Positions 1 to 4,762 of a stretch of DNA of 6,097 nt are shown here, piece by piece (the first letter of the stretch is position 1; each line of letters begins with the position of its first letter). This DNA comes from an uncultured Lachnospiraceae bacterium (GTDB lineage Bacteria > Bacillota > Clostridia > Lachnospirales > Lachnospiraceae). The stretch is taken from contig CAJUHQ010000103.1 of assembly GCA_910586095.1 (NCBI GenBank), positions 1 through 6,097 of the forward strand. The letters run 5' to 3'. The notes under the pieces were generated by a model that had not been told where the DNA came from, did no database searches, and saw nothing but the letters and a program-made list of their open reading frames with translations. The translations under genes and the position numbers were made by a program.

Positions 1-1863
1 AATTACAAACAAGATTTCGTGCGTATGATGGATGATGTATACAAAAAAAGCCAATCCATCATGTATGTTGGTGACAAAGAAAACGCAAATACGGATTCTG
101 CACTTGTATCTACAAAGAGAAGCTTAATCTTTAATCAATTTAACAAGGAACTATATCAAAAATTTTTTATGACCACCGAAGAAATACAAGCTTGCAGAGA
201 TGGCTATATTTATGTTCATGATATGTCAGCACGCCGCGATACAATGAACTGCTGCCTATTTGATGTACAAAAAGTGCTTTCTGGTGGTTTTGAAATGGGA
301 AATATCTGGTATAATGAGCCTAAATCTCTAGATGTTGCATTTGATGTGATTGGCGATATTGTTCTAAGTGCTGCAAGTCAGCAGTATGGTGGCTTTACTG
401 TGCCAGAAGTGGACAAGATTCTTGCTCCCTATGCTGAAAAAACCTATAAATCGGCATATGAAAAATATATAAAACTTGGTGTACCCGAAGAAAAGGCAAA
501 CGAAGTAGCGCTGTCTGATGTTGAGCGTGAGTTTGAACAGGGATTCCAAGGTTGGGAGTACAAGTTTAACACGGTTGCCAGCAGCCGCGGAGATTATCCA
601 TTTATCACAGTAACCGCCGGCATTGGCACGGATCGTTTTGCTAAAATGGCTACTGTACAAATGTTGAACGTTCGGCGTAATGGTCAGGGAAAAAAGGATT
701 GCAAAAAACCTGTTTTATTTCCTAAAATTGTCTTTTTATATGATGAGGCATTACATGGACCTGGAAAACCCCTTGAAGATGTGTTTGAAGCTGGTGTAAG
801 GTGCTCTGCCAAAACCATGTATCCAGATTGGTTAAGCTTGACAGGAAAAGGATACATTGCAAGCATGTACAAGCAATACAAAAAGGTAATCTCTCCTATG
901 GGATGCCGTGCATTTTTATCTCCGTGGTATGAACGAGGTGGCATGCATCCTGCTGATGAAAAAGATACTCCAATCTTTGTGGGACGATTTAATATTGGTG
1001 CTGTTTCGTTGCATCTACCTATGATACTGGCAAAAGCAAAGCAGGAGAGCAGAGACTTTTATGAAGTACTTGACTACTATCTCAATCTGATACGGCAACT
1101 TCATATTAGAACTTATGCTTATCTAGGAAATATGCGTGCATCCACCAATCCTTTAGCTTATTGTGAAGGCGGTTTTTTAGGCGGAAACCTTAAGCTTTCC
1201 GACAAGATCAAACCGCTGTTAAAAAGTGCTACAGCTTCCTTTGGTATCACTGCCTTTAATGAACTTCAAATGCTTTATAATGGCAAATCACTTGTAGAGG
1301 ATGGTGCCTTCGCAGTGGAGGTTCTAGAATACATCAATAAAGAAGTGAATCGCTTTAAAGAAGAGGATGGTAATCTCTATGCTATATATGGCACTCCTGC
1401 AGAAAACCTTTGTGGACTTCAGGTAAAACAATTTCGTGCCAAGTATGGTATTATAGAAGGTGTATCTGACAGAGAATATGTAAGCAATAGTTTTCATTGT
1501 CATGTGACTGAAGATATTACCCCTATTGAAAAGCAGAATTTAGAATATCGGTTTTGGGAACTCTCTAATGGCGGGAAAATCCAATATGTAAAATATCCAA
1601 TTGACTATAATATTTCTGCAATCAAAACTCTTGTTCGCCGTGCTATGGAGATGGGATTTTACGAGGGAGTAAATCTATCTCTCGCCTACTGTGATGATTG
1701 TGGACATCAAGAATTGGAGATGGATGTTTGCCCGCAATGCGGAAGCAAGAATCTGACAAAGATTGATCGCATGAATGGATATCTATCCTATTCTCGCGTA
1801 CATGGTGATACTAGACTAAATGATGCCAAAATGGCAGAGATTGCAGAACGTAAAAGTATGTAA
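1..1863 (+). CDS. nrdD: Anaerobic (class III) ribonucleoside-triphosphate reductase, 5'-truncated by window
   Basis: Cytosolic oxygen-sensitive glycyl-radical enzyme that reduces NTPs to dNTPs. The frame is open from base 1, so the gene starts upstream; 620 residues are visible, and a typical N-terminal ATP-cone of about 100 residues would lie outside the window. Counting the codon at base 1 as residue 1, I see a His-Asp element (YVHD) followed by Asn-Cys-Cys (Cys84/85; one is the expected substrate-site Cys). MGCR follows with Cys302 (nt 904-906), the expected thiyl-radical Cys on the finger loop, then GRFNIGAVS with Asn331. The C-terminal zinc site is Cys564, Cys567, Cys577 and Cys580. The glycyl-radical motif RMNGYL has Gly593 (nt 1777-1779), 28 residues from the C-terminus, as expected for the family. 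Asn331 suggests the formate-dependent subtype (inference from memory of the family). Its activase nrdG follows 195 nt downstream. The upstream GTG at 19 is internal to the frame and is not a convincing start. Confidence 0.97.
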   Translation, partial: NYKQDFVRMMDDVYKKSQSIMYVGDKENANTDSALVSTKRSLIFNQFNKELYQKFFMTTEEIQACRDGYIYVHDMSARRDTMNCCLFDVQKVLSGGFEMGNIWYNEPKSLDVAFDVIGDIVLSAASQQYGGFTVPEVDKILAPYAEKTYKSAYEKYIKLGVPEEKANEVALSDVEREFEQGFQGWEYKFNTVASSRGDYPFITVTAGIGTDRFAKMATVQMLNVRRNGQGKKDCKKPVLFPKIVFLYDEALHGPGKPLEDVFEAGVRCSAKTMYPDWLSLTGKGYIASMYKQYKKVISPMGCRAFLSPWYERGGMHPADEKDTPIFVGRFNIGAVSLHLPMILAKAKQESRDFYEVLDYYLNLIRQLHIRTYAYLGNMRASTNPLAYCEGGFLGGNLKLSDKIKPLLKSATASFGITAFNELQMLYNGKSLVEDGAFAVEVLEYINKEVNRFKEEDGNLYAIYGTPAENLCGLQVKQFRAKYGIIEGVSDREYVSNSFHCHVTEDITPIEKQNLEYRFWELSNGGKIQYVKYPIDYNISAIKTLVRRAMEMGFYEGVNLSLAYCDDCGHQELEMDVCPQCGSKNLTKIDRMNGYLSYSRVHGDTRLNDAKMAEIAERKSM

Positions 1864-1913
1864 AATTAAGCATTTTTTATGTTATTTCATTTTTGTTGGA
1901 TGGAGTGAGAATA

Positions 1914-1990
1914 GTGTGAAAAATAGTTCTAAGGCAGCAAAAGACACTACCTAAGAACTATTAAGTCTGCATAGCAGACTTTTTTCACAC
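1914..1990 (+). other. Candidate three-way-junction RNA/DNA structure in the nrdD-nrdG spacer
   Basis: A perfect 10-bp outer helix (GTGTGAAAAA at 1914-1923 with TTTTTCACAC at 1981-1990) encloses two hairpins. Arm 1 pairs TAGTTCT (1924-1930) with AGAACTA (1954-1960); after an A-A mismatch it continues as AGG/CCT (1932-1934 with 1950-1952), leaving a 15-nt loop. Arm 2 pairs AGTCTGC (1964-1970) with GCAGACT (1974-1980) around an ATA loop. Arm 1 abuts the outer helix directly and only two T residues separate the arms, so the layout is a compact three-way junction. It lies after the nrdD stop and before nrdG. It could be a processed operon spacer, a cis-regulatory fold, an RNase site or a small repetitive element; no family was recognised. 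The pairing is read directly from the sequence, but function is unknown. Confidence 0.6.
1963..1985 (+). terminator. Possible intrinsic terminator after nrdD (arm 2 of the junction)
   Basis: AAGTCTGC and GCAGACTT form a perfect 8-bp stem with a 3-nt ATA loop, followed directly by a T run through 1985. This is a compact Rho-independent terminator shape. The same T run is the 3' strand of the 10-bp outer helix (1981-1990), so the terminator and the full three-way junction share bases and may compete. If it is used, nrdG would be expressed by read-through or from its own promoter, for which I see no good sequence. Confidence 0.5.
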
Positions 1991-1992
1991 AG

Positions 1993-2018
1993 GAAAAACG
2001 CAAAAAACTGCGTTTTTC
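1993..2018 (+). terminator. Second hairpin in nrdD-nrdG spacer, terminator-like in both directions
   Basis: GAAAAACGCA (1993-2002) and TGCGTTTTTC (2009-2018) pair perfectly over 10 bp around a 6-nt loop. A CGCA/TGCG core flanked by an A tract on one side and a T tract on the other is a common bidirectional intrinsic-terminator layout. Its GC core is short, so strength is uncertain. It starts 3 nt after the three-way junction. Confidence 0.5.
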
Positions 2019-2030
2019 ATTTCTATTTGA

Positions 2031-2053
2031 GCCGCCAAAGGCGGCATGGGGGA
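2031..2053 (+). promoter_or_regulatory. GC-rich hairpin next to the nrdG ribosome-binding site
   Basis: GCCGCC (2031-2036) and GGCGGC (2040-2045) form a perfect 6-bp, all-GC stem with an AAA loop, conspicuous in this AT-rich DNA. Two bases later comes the purine-rich Shine-Dalgarno sequence GGGGGA (2048-2053), with 5 nt to the nrdG ATG. The hairpin does not itself cover the Shine-Dalgarno bases. It could stabilise the 5' end of a processed nrdG message or influence ribosome access; this is inference. Confidence 0.45.
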
Positions 2054-2058
2054 TTTAT

Positions 2059-2670
2059 ATGAGATACCATAATATTACAAAAGATGATATGTTAAACGGA
2101 GATGGATTGCGAGTCGTTTTATGGGTAGCGGGTTGTGAACATTGTTGTGAAGGATGCCAGAATCCTATGACATGGGACCCCGACGGCGGACTGCTGTTTG
2201 ATGAAACGGCGAAGGCAGAACTCTGGAATCAACTAAAAAAACCATATATAGAGGGAATAACTTTTTCGGGTGGTGATCCATTTCATCGCGCAAACCGTGA
2301 GGAGATCAGATTACTTGCCACTGAGATTAAGAAAACATTTCCTGATAAAACTATATGGCTTTATACTGGCGATGTATGGGAAAATATCGTCAATCATCCT
2401 CTTCTCAACTATATTGATGTGTTAGTGGATGGAGAATTTATACAAGACAAAAGAGATGTAACACTTTTGTGGAAGGGCAGTAGCAATCAACGAGTAATTG
2501 ACGTACAAGCAACACTAGCTCAGGACAATAAACAAATTCCTATATTATATTGCAACGACTATGATGATATTCCTATGGGAAGAGAAACAGTAGGTACACA
2601 CATGTCAAACAAAACATCTGTTCATGCAGATGTAGCATATCTTCCAAAGAAAAACGCCTGTGATGCATAA
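2059..2670 (+). CDS. nrdG: Anaerobic ribonucleoside-triphosphate reductase activating protein (radical SAM)
   Basis: Radical-SAM activase that uses a [4Fe-4S] cluster and S-adenosylmethionine to install the glycyl radical on NrdD. It has 203 residues. The N-terminus (MRYHNITKDDML) is typical of the family. The cluster motif CX3CX2C is Cys26, Cys30, Cys33, the spacing expected for NrdG, with an extra Cys29 next to it. The SAM-binding Gly-Gly element is SGGDP (residues 70-74), followed by WLYTG (100-104) and the conserved tail WKGSSNQRVIDV (138-149). Most NrdG proteins end within about 10-25 residues of that tail; here about 54 residues follow, including Cys165 and Cys201, so there is a C-terminal extension of uncertain role. 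The start is fixed by GGGGGA 5 nt upstream. The gene ends in TAATAA and is followed after 52 nt by dut with no terminator between, so the two are probably co-transcribed. Confidence 0.95.
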   Translation: MRYHNITKDDMLNGDGLRVVLWVAGCEHCCEGCQNPMTWDPDGGLLFDETAKAELWNQLKKPYIEGITFSGGDPFHRANREEIRLLATEIKKTFPDKTIWLYTGDVWENIVNHPLLNYIDVLVDGEFIQDKRDVTLLWKGSSNQRVIDVQATLAQDNKQIPILYCNDYDDIPMGRETVGTHMSNKTSVHADVAYLPKKNACDA

Positions 2671-2722
2671 TAAGAATATTAGGAAGCATTAAACGCCGCT
2701 TTTATGGCATATGGAGGTTTTT

Positions 2723-3175
2723 GTGACAATTAAGATAAAATATTTTACCGATAAAATACAGAAATTGCAAAAAATTACAAATGGAAATTGGATTGATCTG
2801 CGCGTAGCAGAAGATGTAGAACTAAAAAAGGGAGAATTTAAGCTGATCCCACTAGGAATCGCTATAGAAATTCCGCAGGGATACGAAGCACATGTTGTTC
2901 CTAGAAGCTCTACATTCAAGAATTTTGGACTTATACAGGTGAACCATCAAGGCATAATAGATGGTCCTGACCGCGAGACAGGAGAGGGCGGATATTGTGG
3001 AAATGACGACCAATGGTTTGCGCCAATGTACGCTATGCGCGATACTCAAGTACACATAAATGACCGCATCTGCCAATTTAGAATTATGGAACAGCAACCC
3101 GATATTGTATTCGAGGAAGTCACACAACTTTCTAGAAAAAATCGTGGTGGATTTGGTACTACTGGAAAGAATTAA
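2723..3175 (+). CDS. dut: dUTP diphosphatase (trimeric dUTPase family), GTG start
   Basis: Hydrolyses dUTP to dUMP and pyrophosphate, keeping uracil out of DNA and feeding thymidylate synthesis. It has 150 residues from GTG 2723, with all five motifs of the homotrimeric family visible. Motif 1 is NWIDLRV (22-28). Motif 2 is PRSS (60-63). Motif 3 has GIID with the expected catalytic Asp80 and then Tyr91. Motif 4 is DRICQF (114-119). The P-loop-like motif 5 is RGGFGTTG (141-148). The ATG at 2711 lies in frame, but GGAGG at 2713-2717 overlaps that codon and sits 5 nt before GTG 2723, so GTG is preferred and the protein starts MTIKIKYF. Between Asp80 and Tyr91 there are 10 residues (GPDRETGEGG), where dUTPases of this type usually have about two. 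Placement after nrdDG makes sense, because a triphosphate reductase makes dUTP directly. Confidence 0.93.
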   Translation: MTIKIKYFTDKIQKLQKITNGNWIDLRVAEDVELKKGEFKLIPLGIAIEIPQGYEAHVVPRSSTFKNFGLIQVNHQGIIDGPDRETGEGGYCGNDDQWFAPMYAMRDTQVHINDRICQFRIMEQQPDIVFEEVTQLSRKNRGGFGTTGKN

Positions 3176-3178
3176 TTT

Positions 3179-3228
3179 AAACAACAACAGATTTTCATCG
3201 TTTTATATTGAAAGTCTGTTGTTGTTTT
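3179..3228 (+). terminator. Long-stem terminator between converging dut and cotJC
   Basis: The strands 3179-3191 (AAACAACAACAGA) and 3215-3227 (TCTGTTGTTGTTT) pair perfectly over 13 bp. The stem extends through one T-G wobble to 3197/3209 for about 19 bp, with an 11-nt loop and a T-rich 3' edge. It begins 3 nt after the dut stop. It should end the nrd-dut transcript, and because it is nearly symmetric it may also stop cotJ transcripts arriving on the other strand. A second, much weaker hairpin (GATAA/TTATC, 3323-3337) overlaps the cotJC stop. Confidence 0.75.
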
Positions 3229-3328
3229 ATGTATATGGACACCCATAAAAAAGAGAAATTATGTTAGTAAAGCTGATGAGTGTCCCAAACGCGAATAGAA
3301 AAGTTTTTTGACAAAATAAAATGATAAT

Positions 3329-3925
3329 TTATTTATCAAACTCGGGATTAAACGCATAAAAATTGCGTGAGTCAAGATTCTCCTGTACAATACGCAATGC
3401 TTCACCGAAACGCTGGAAGTGTACCACCTCTCTAGCACGTAAAAAGCGAATAGGCTCCGCTACATCTGGATCTTTTACAAGCCGCAAAATATTGTCATAC
3501 GTAGTACGCGCTTTTTGTTCTGCTGCCATATCCTCTACTAAGTCTGTAATTGCATCCCCTTTAGACTGAAATTCGCAGGCATTGAAGGGAATCCCGCCAG
3601 CCGCTTGTGGCCATAGCGCCAATGTGTGATCGACATAGTACTTGTCAAACCCAGACTCCTTGAGTTCTTCTGGTGTCAGATTTCTAGTTAACTGATAGAC
3701 AATCGCACAAATCATCTCAAAATGTGCAAGCTCTTCAGTACCGATATCTGTAAGTACCCCTGCTACAGTATTGTATGGCATTGTATATCTCTGCGCTAGA
3801 TAACGCATTGAAGCAGACAGTTCTCCATCGGGGCCGCCATATTGAGTGATAATAATCTGCGCAATCTTAGGGTTTGTCTGGGTAATCTTTACTGGAAACT
3901 CCAACCTTTTCTCATAATTCCACAT
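3329..3925 (-). CDS. cotJC: Spore coat protein CotJC, manganese-catalase family
   Basis: Inner spore-coat protein with a ferritin-like four-helix Mn-catalase fold, made in the mother cell. It has 198 residues starting MWNYEKRLEFPVK, which matches the family N-terminus. A longer in-frame ATG at 3973 would add 16 unrelated residues inside cotJB and is rejected. The dimanganese ligands expected from Lactobacillus Mn-catalase are all present at matching spacing: Glu35 (DGE), Glu65 and His68 (EELAH), Glu136 (AAEQKA) and His169 (EVVHFQRF). A catalytic metal site is therefore likely and the protein may remove hydrogen peroxide in the coat (inference). The start ATG shares one base with the cotJB stop (TAATG), and GGAGG lies 9 nt upstream inside cotJB, indicating translational coupling. 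The C-terminal tail RNFYAFNPEFDK runs past the last helix. Confidence 0.95.
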   Translation of the reverse strand: MWNYEKRLEFPVKITQTNPKIAQIIITQYGGPDGELSASMRYLAQRYTMPYNTVAGVLTDIGTEELAHFEMICAIVYQLTRNLTPEELKESGFDKYYVDHTLALWPQAAGGIPFNACEFQSKGDAITDLVEDMAAEQKARTTYDNILRLVKDPDVAEPIRFLRAREVVHFQRFGEALRIVQENLDSRNFYAFNPEFDK

Positions 3926-4215
3926 TAATAATAGCCTCCTTCCCAAGGCCAATCTTGTGTGGCCCATTTCCATTCTCTGTTATCCATGTCAACACAACTA
4001 AGAACAAGCGGTCCAAATTTTTCAGTAAATTCCTTTACAAGACTACTTTTGATCTGACTATACTGTCTGAATGTTTCCATTGCTTGCTGGTCATAGGGAT
4101 GTGTGTCAAGATATAAATTCAGCTCTACTAGCACAAAATCTGCCTTTCCAATATCATTCAAAAGCCTTCTTCTTTCAGAATTGTCTACACATGTATGAAA
4201 TCCTGTATTCATCAT
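3925..4215 (-). CDS. cotJB: Spore coat protein CotJB
   Basis: Small spore-coat protein of the cotJ operon, needed together with CotJA and CotJC for the inner coat layer; no enzymatic activity is known. It has 96 residues. The family hallmarks are the helix DFVLVELNLYLDTHPYD (residues 26-42), a central region with FGPL (67-70), and the Trp-rich C-terminus WKWATQDWPWEGGYY (82-96). GGAGG lies 8 nt before the first ATG (4215); a second ATG follows immediately but is spaced less well. The start overlaps the cotJA stop by 4 nt (ATGA), and the stop overlaps the cotJC start by 1 nt, so the three proteins are probably made in coupled amounts. No signal peptide or membrane segment is seen. Confidence 0.93.
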   Translation of the reverse strand: MMNTGFHTCVDNSERRRLLNDIGKADFVLVELNLYLDTHPYDQQAMETFRQYSQIKSSLVKEFTEKFGPLVLSCVDMDNREWKWATQDWPWEGGYY

Positions 4216-4382
4216 TTGATTCTCCTCCCTAAAAACGGTTTGTTTAGCTCAGGAAAAATTGTGCCTATCTTGTATGCTTCCTCAATATTTTCGTACATAT
4301 TGCAGTTTCTCTGCCAAGGTACATACGCCATTGCGATAGGAAACTGTTCCATATATGACATCGTAGGGTTCCATTCTTGCAT
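4212..4382 (-). CDS. cotJA: Spore coat-associated protein CotJA
   Basis: First gene of the coat operon; in Bacillus CotJA interacts with CotJC and is needed for its assembly. It has 56 residues starting MQEWNPTMSYMEQ. The recognisable family core is AMAYVPWQ (residues 17-24), followed by a Tyr-rich stretch and GTIFPELNKPF (39-49). A longer in-frame ATG at 4433 would add 17 residues that do not resemble the family and would start upstream of the likely promoter, so it is rejected. The best ribosome-binding site, AGGAG at 4395-4399, is 12 nt from the ATG, longer than ideal. The stop codon overlaps the cotJB start by 4 nt. The protein is short for the family (Bacillus about 80 residues), as in several Clostridia. 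Confidence 0.85.
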   Translation of the reverse strand: MQEWNPTMSYMEQFPIAMAYVPWQRNCNMYENIEEAYKIGTIFPELNKPFLGRRIK

Positions 4383-4419
4383 TATAAATACCCACTCCTT
4401 TCTCAACCTGCAAATGATA

Positions 4420-4427
4420 AGTGTATG
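4420..4427 (-). promoter_or_regulatory. Candidate sigma-E -10 element for cotJABC
   Basis: Read on the minus strand the sequence is CATACACT, matching the sigma-E -10 consensus CATACAnT at every defined base. It would start transcription roughly 30 nt before the cotJA ATG, leaving room for the ribosome-binding site. B. subtilis cotJ is sigma-E dependent, so this is where such a site is expected. No convincing -35 (ATATT-like) is found 14-15 nt upstream, which keeps confidence low. Confidence 0.4.
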
Positions 4428-4613
4428 CATCACATACTATCTACACAAATTTGCATGTTTCTTGTTCTTTTTACATAGTTATTATCATATTATGTATGAT
4501 GGAAAATTTTGTTACCATTTTGGCTTCTTTGAATTTTTAAAGTCACTTAAAAATACATAAAAATTGTATTTTTGAATATACTGTACCCCATATCCTATTA
4601 AAAATTGTAATGA

Positions 4614-4650
4614 GCTCTAAAATTATTTTTTCAAAAATATAAAATAGAGC
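4614..4650. repeat. Clamped AT-rich inverted repeat
   Basis: GCTCTA (4614-4619) pairs with TAGAGC (4645-4650), enclosing TATTTTT (4624-4630) and AAAAATA (4633-4639), which also pair, with short A-rich internal mismatches. It is terminator-like in outline but lacks a trailing T run, and no gene ends here. It could be a cruciform or leader hairpin of the downstream germination gene. Confidence 0.35.
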
Positions 4651-4683
4651 ACTATAAGCAATATAGAAGGGCCACATCATAGA

Positions 4684-4702
4684 GTGAACTTAAAAAGTTC
4701 AC
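4684..4702. repeat. Perfect palindrome upstream of the germination gene
   Basis: GTGAACTT and AAGTTCAC form a perfect 8-bp inverted repeat around AAA, ending about 43 nt before the ribosome-binding site of the SpoVAF-like gene. The size and symmetry resemble an operator for a dimeric regulator, or a hairpin in the 5' leader if transcription starts upstream. No T run follows, so it is not a good terminator. The regulator is unknown. Confidence 0.5.
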
Positions 4703-4762
4703 ACTCAAATTTGTGCTTGAACGCCCAAATTCACAGACTGAGAAAGGAGCATGGTTATTAGT

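Larger units (their letters stand above)
4383..4762. other. AT-rich divergent intergenic region between cotJA and the germination gene
   Basis: This 380-nt stretch separates two divergent sporulation units and must hold both promoters. I found no protein-coding gene: the open frame covering its left part on the plus strand is antisense to cotJA with no family resemblance. It holds the cotJ -10 candidate, inverted heptamers TGCAAAT (4409-4415) and ATTTGCA (4449-4455), AT-rich hairpins at 4484-4500 and 4534-4573, a GCTCTA/TAGAGC-clamped stem (4614-4650), and a palindrome at 4684-4702. A plus-strand CATAGAGT at 4678-4685 is 7/8 to a sigma-E -10, and TGAATA (4573-4578) with CCTATTA (4594-4600) vaguely resembles sigma-G; neither is convincing. 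Confidence 0.7.

Noticed and set aside
19..1863. GTG at 19 as the true nrdD start
   Set aside because: The frame is open to base 1 and no ribosome-binding site precedes the GTG; the conserved fold needs upstream residues.
1914..1990. The junction as a miniature transposon (MITE) with 10-bp terminal inverted repeats
   Set aside because: The flanking bases show no target-site duplication; without other copies the claim cannot be supported from this window.
1864..2058. Intron or retron remnant in the nrdD-nrdG spacer
   Set aside because: nrdD reads through to an intact C-terminus, and no reverse transcriptase or intron core motifs are visible.
3237..3285. GGACAC / GTGTCC inverted repeat as insertion-sequence ends or a terminator
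   Set aside because: Only 6 bp with a 37-nt gap, no transposase remnant between and no evident target duplication.
3308..3336. TTGACA at 3308-3313 as a plus-strand vegetative promoter
   Set aside because: No TATAAT-like sequence stands 16-18 nt downstream, and the promoter would only read antisense through cotJC.
4195..4560. Plus-strand open frame of 121 codons, hydrophobic
   Set aside because: It is antisense to cotJA and the cotJB start and lacks family resemblance; its composition follows from the AT-rich opposite strand.
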